From Planctomycetota bacterium (GTDB lineage: Bacteria > Planctomycetota > Planctomycetia > Isosphaerales > Isosphaeraceae): 24,715 nt of DNA. Position numbers and translations under genes: made by a program. Positions 23,379 to 24,715 of this stretch are shown piece after piece; within the stretch, counting starts at the first letter, position 1, and every line of letters begins with the position of its first letter. The stretch covers positions 1 to 24,715 of the forward strand of contig JAJYCH010000003.1 of the NCBI GenBank assembly GCA_021778575.1, given 5' to 3'. The notes below the pieces were generated by a model. That model was not told the DNA's origin. It saw only the letters and a program-made list of their open reading frames with translations, and did no database searches.

Positions 23379-24715
23379 ATGCCGACGACTCATCCCGTTC
23401 GACCCCGTCTCACATTGCAGACTTTGTGCGCGAAGCGATCGATCGAGATCGCGATCGACACCGAGTTCAAGGACGCTCACACACTCACCATCCAGATCGC
23501 CACACGGTTCTCACCCCGCCGGGTCGGCGTCCAGGTTTACCAATCGTCGGCCATCCCACCGATTCCAGGCGACTTCCTGCTCGGTGATTTCCTGTCTACC
23601 GATTCGGACAAATACGGCCGTTTCTTCGAGAAGCTTATCCGCCGCCCAAGCCGGAGAATCACGCCCGCCCTCTCGCCGGTCCGGATGCTCATCGACCTGT
23701 TCGGGCTCGAGGATATCGAGCTGGTTTCACGACATGACGGGCAGCGGCGCGCAGCCACGGCCCAAAACGCGACGCCCAAACGAAACAGCGATCGACTGGC
23801 GGTGCCTGAGATCCGGATCGTGATCATCAGTCACTTCCTCACCGCTGACATCGGGCGGATGTTCGGCTCGGATTACTACAACGACATCTTTAGCTCGCGA
23901 CCGGGCGGCGAGCAGGCACTGACACTCGCCAATCGCAAGATTGTCGGACTGGCTTACGCGGGCTCGCCATTCGCAGGTCCCCCGATCGTCGAGTACGCCG
24001 CCGACCTGAATGGCAACCTCTACCAGATCCATCTCGAATTCCGGGATACCCAGATCGCCATGAGAAAGGCCTCGCTCGACAGCCTCAGTCGGACCTACCT
24101 GGGGATGGGCAAAAGCGAGGACATCTCTTCGGTTGACAAGGCAGATATGCTCCGGATATTCCATGAAAAGCCCGACAAGGCTTACGGTTACGCCATCCGG
24201 GACGTCGTCAATACGCTGCTGGTTCACGAAGAAATGCGGGTGCACCACACGGCTATCTACAGATCGTTCGGCGTCGTTCAACCCGACATCCCGCCGATGA
24301 AGGCGTCGATCGGGGTCGGCAGTTCGCAGTTCCTGGTGCAGATGACGGCGGGGGTCTCGCGGGGTTCGACGATCCTGGCCAAGGAACGCGATCTGAAGAA
24401 TTTGATGAAGAAAGGGGGCCTGCCGATCTTCGGCGGCGAGCGGGCGGCGAGTCGCTTTGGCCTTCAAACCGGTCGCATCCACGGGGGACTCCTCTACAAC
24501 CGGTCCCCAACCCGACTGTGGGATCAGGCTCCGGAAATGTTGGCCGATGTCGACCTGTCGAGCTGTTACGCCCGGATCATCTCCCGCATGAACGTCCACT
24601 GGGGCCGCCCGGTCGTCCATGAGCCGGGCAACAACCGGATGACTCTTCGTCAGGCGGTGGAATCGTTGAACGGTCACTGCGAACCGGACGCCTGGTACAT
24701 CCGCGTCAGCGGTAC
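23379..24715 (+). CDS. Family-B DNA polymerase-like protein, N-terminal part (runs off window end)
   Basis: An open frame of 445 codons without a stop to the window end. ATG 23379 is preceded by GTGGAG about 7 bases upstream. The 3'-5' proofreading exonuclease (DEDDy) motifs are in order: Exo I IAIDTEF (D27, E29), Exo II ISHFLTADIGRMF (D157), Exo III YAIRD (Y271, D275). Between Exo II and III lies EFRDTQIAMRKASLDSLSR, the RDT block seen in organellar/viral-type PolB (DNA_pol_B_2). Polymerase motif A appears as ADVDLSSCYARI with D392, against the usual DxxSLYP; it is followed by WGRPVVHEPGNN and TLRQAVESLNGH. Motifs B and C and any TPR insertions lie beyond the window. It should be a replicative or self-synthesis polymerase of the surrounding mobile element. 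Whether it is protein-primed or primer-independent cannot be told. Confidence 0.8.
   Translation, partial: MPTTHPVRPRLTLQTLCAKRSIEIAIDTEFKDAHTLTIQIATRFSPRRVGVQVYQSSAIPPIPGDFLLGDFLSTDSDKYGRFFEKLIRRPSRRITPALSPVRMLIDLFGLEDIELVSRHDGQRRAATAQNATPKRNSDRLAVPEIRIVIISHFLTADIGRMFGSDYYNDIFSSRPGGEQALTLANRKIVGLAYAGSPFAGPPIVEYAADLNGNLYQIHLEFRDTQIAMRKASLDSLSRTYLGMGKSEDISSVDKADMLRIFHEKPDKAYGYAIRDVVNTLLVHEEMRVHHTAIYRSFGVVQPDIPPMKASIGVGSSQFLVQMTAGVSRGSTILAKERDLKNLMKKGGLPIFGGERAASRFGLQTGRIHGGLLYNRSPTRLWDQAPEMLADVDLSSCYARIISRMNVHWGRPVVHEPGNNRMTLRQAVESLNGHCEPDAWYIRVSG

Larger units (their letters stand above)
18780..24715. mobile_element. Composite integrated region: two integrases, IS3 remnant, DUF1580-like gene, PolB-like gene
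   Basis: This is an inferred island beginning just after tRNA-Val and running past the window end. It contains integrase 1, a small broken ORF, a decayed IS3-type transposase pair, integrase 2 at the point where the IS is cut, a small HTH protein likely acting as an excisionase or repressor, and the start of a family-B DNA polymerase gene. The layout suggests nesting: a younger element (integrase 2, DUF1580-like, PolB) inserted into an IS inside or beside an older element (integrase 1). The right boundary and the rest of the IS are not in the window. Confidence 0.6.

Noticed and set aside
22962..23480. 172-codon minus-strand frame before the polymerase gene
   Set aside because: Arg-rich composition without motifs, and it overlaps the start and Exo I motif of the PolB-like frame.
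23727..24677. 316-codon minus-strand frame
   Set aside because: It lies antisense to the exonuclease and motif A segments of the PolB-like gene, whose ordered motifs make the plus strand the coding one.

Overview
The window looks like chromosomal DNA of a high-GC planctomycete, probably of the Isosphaeraceae type. The grounds are a 1216-residue secreted PVC-type heme protein (propeller, HEAT repeats, one CxxCH), a DUF1580-like small protein, zinc-ribbon and glycine-zipper proteins of planctomycete style, and a dispersed 140-bp inverted-repeat element. The taxonomic placement is inference; no rRNA gene is present.

Layout. Bases 1-297 hold the 3' end of a YjbQ-family gene, followed by a decayed second copy of its 3' part. 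After about 880 bases without a supported gene come a degenerate NtrC-like regulator (1319-2749), a glycine-zipper protein (2880-3395) with a clear intrinsic terminator, the first 140-bp repeat, and a secreted M28 zinc peptidase (3867-5711) with its own terminator. A convergent zinc-ribbon membrane protein (5781-6344, minus) follows. A plus-strand cluster runs 6591-11484: a secreted alpha/beta-hydrolase-fold protein lacking its nucleophile serine, a 66-residue membrane protein, a GH13 amylase-family enzyme and a methyltransferase. The last three genes overlap by ATGA-type junctions and are probably translated as one operon. On the minus strand are a serine O-acetyltransferase (12187-13143) and a Uma2-family protein (11609-12172). 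The PVC heme protein (13420-17070), the second 140-bp repeat and an O-methyltransferase (17467-18534) complete the core part.

From 18630 the character changes. A tRNA-Val(CAC) gene is followed within 120 bases by a tyrosine integrase (18819-20099), a small broken ORF, a decayed IS3-family remnant (20463-20937), a second related tyrosine integrase (20967-22214), a DUF1580-like helix-turn-helix protein (22587-22895), and a long open frame that runs off the window end (23379-24715). I read that last frame as the N-terminal part of a family-B DNA polymerase. It has all the DEDDy exonuclease motifs (D27/E29, D157, Y271/D275) and a polymerase motif A (D392-L-S-S-C-Y). Both integrases are preceded by the same palindrome (AGTAGTAC, spacer, GTACTACT), and the second copy lies exactly where the IS3 orfB is cut off.

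The most interesting proposal is therefore a nested, tRNA-associated integrative element carrying its own PolB-type polymerase, analogous in gene content to pipolins or other self-replicating elements. The polymerase C-terminus, which would tell primer-independent from protein-primed types, and the right end of the element both lie outside the window.
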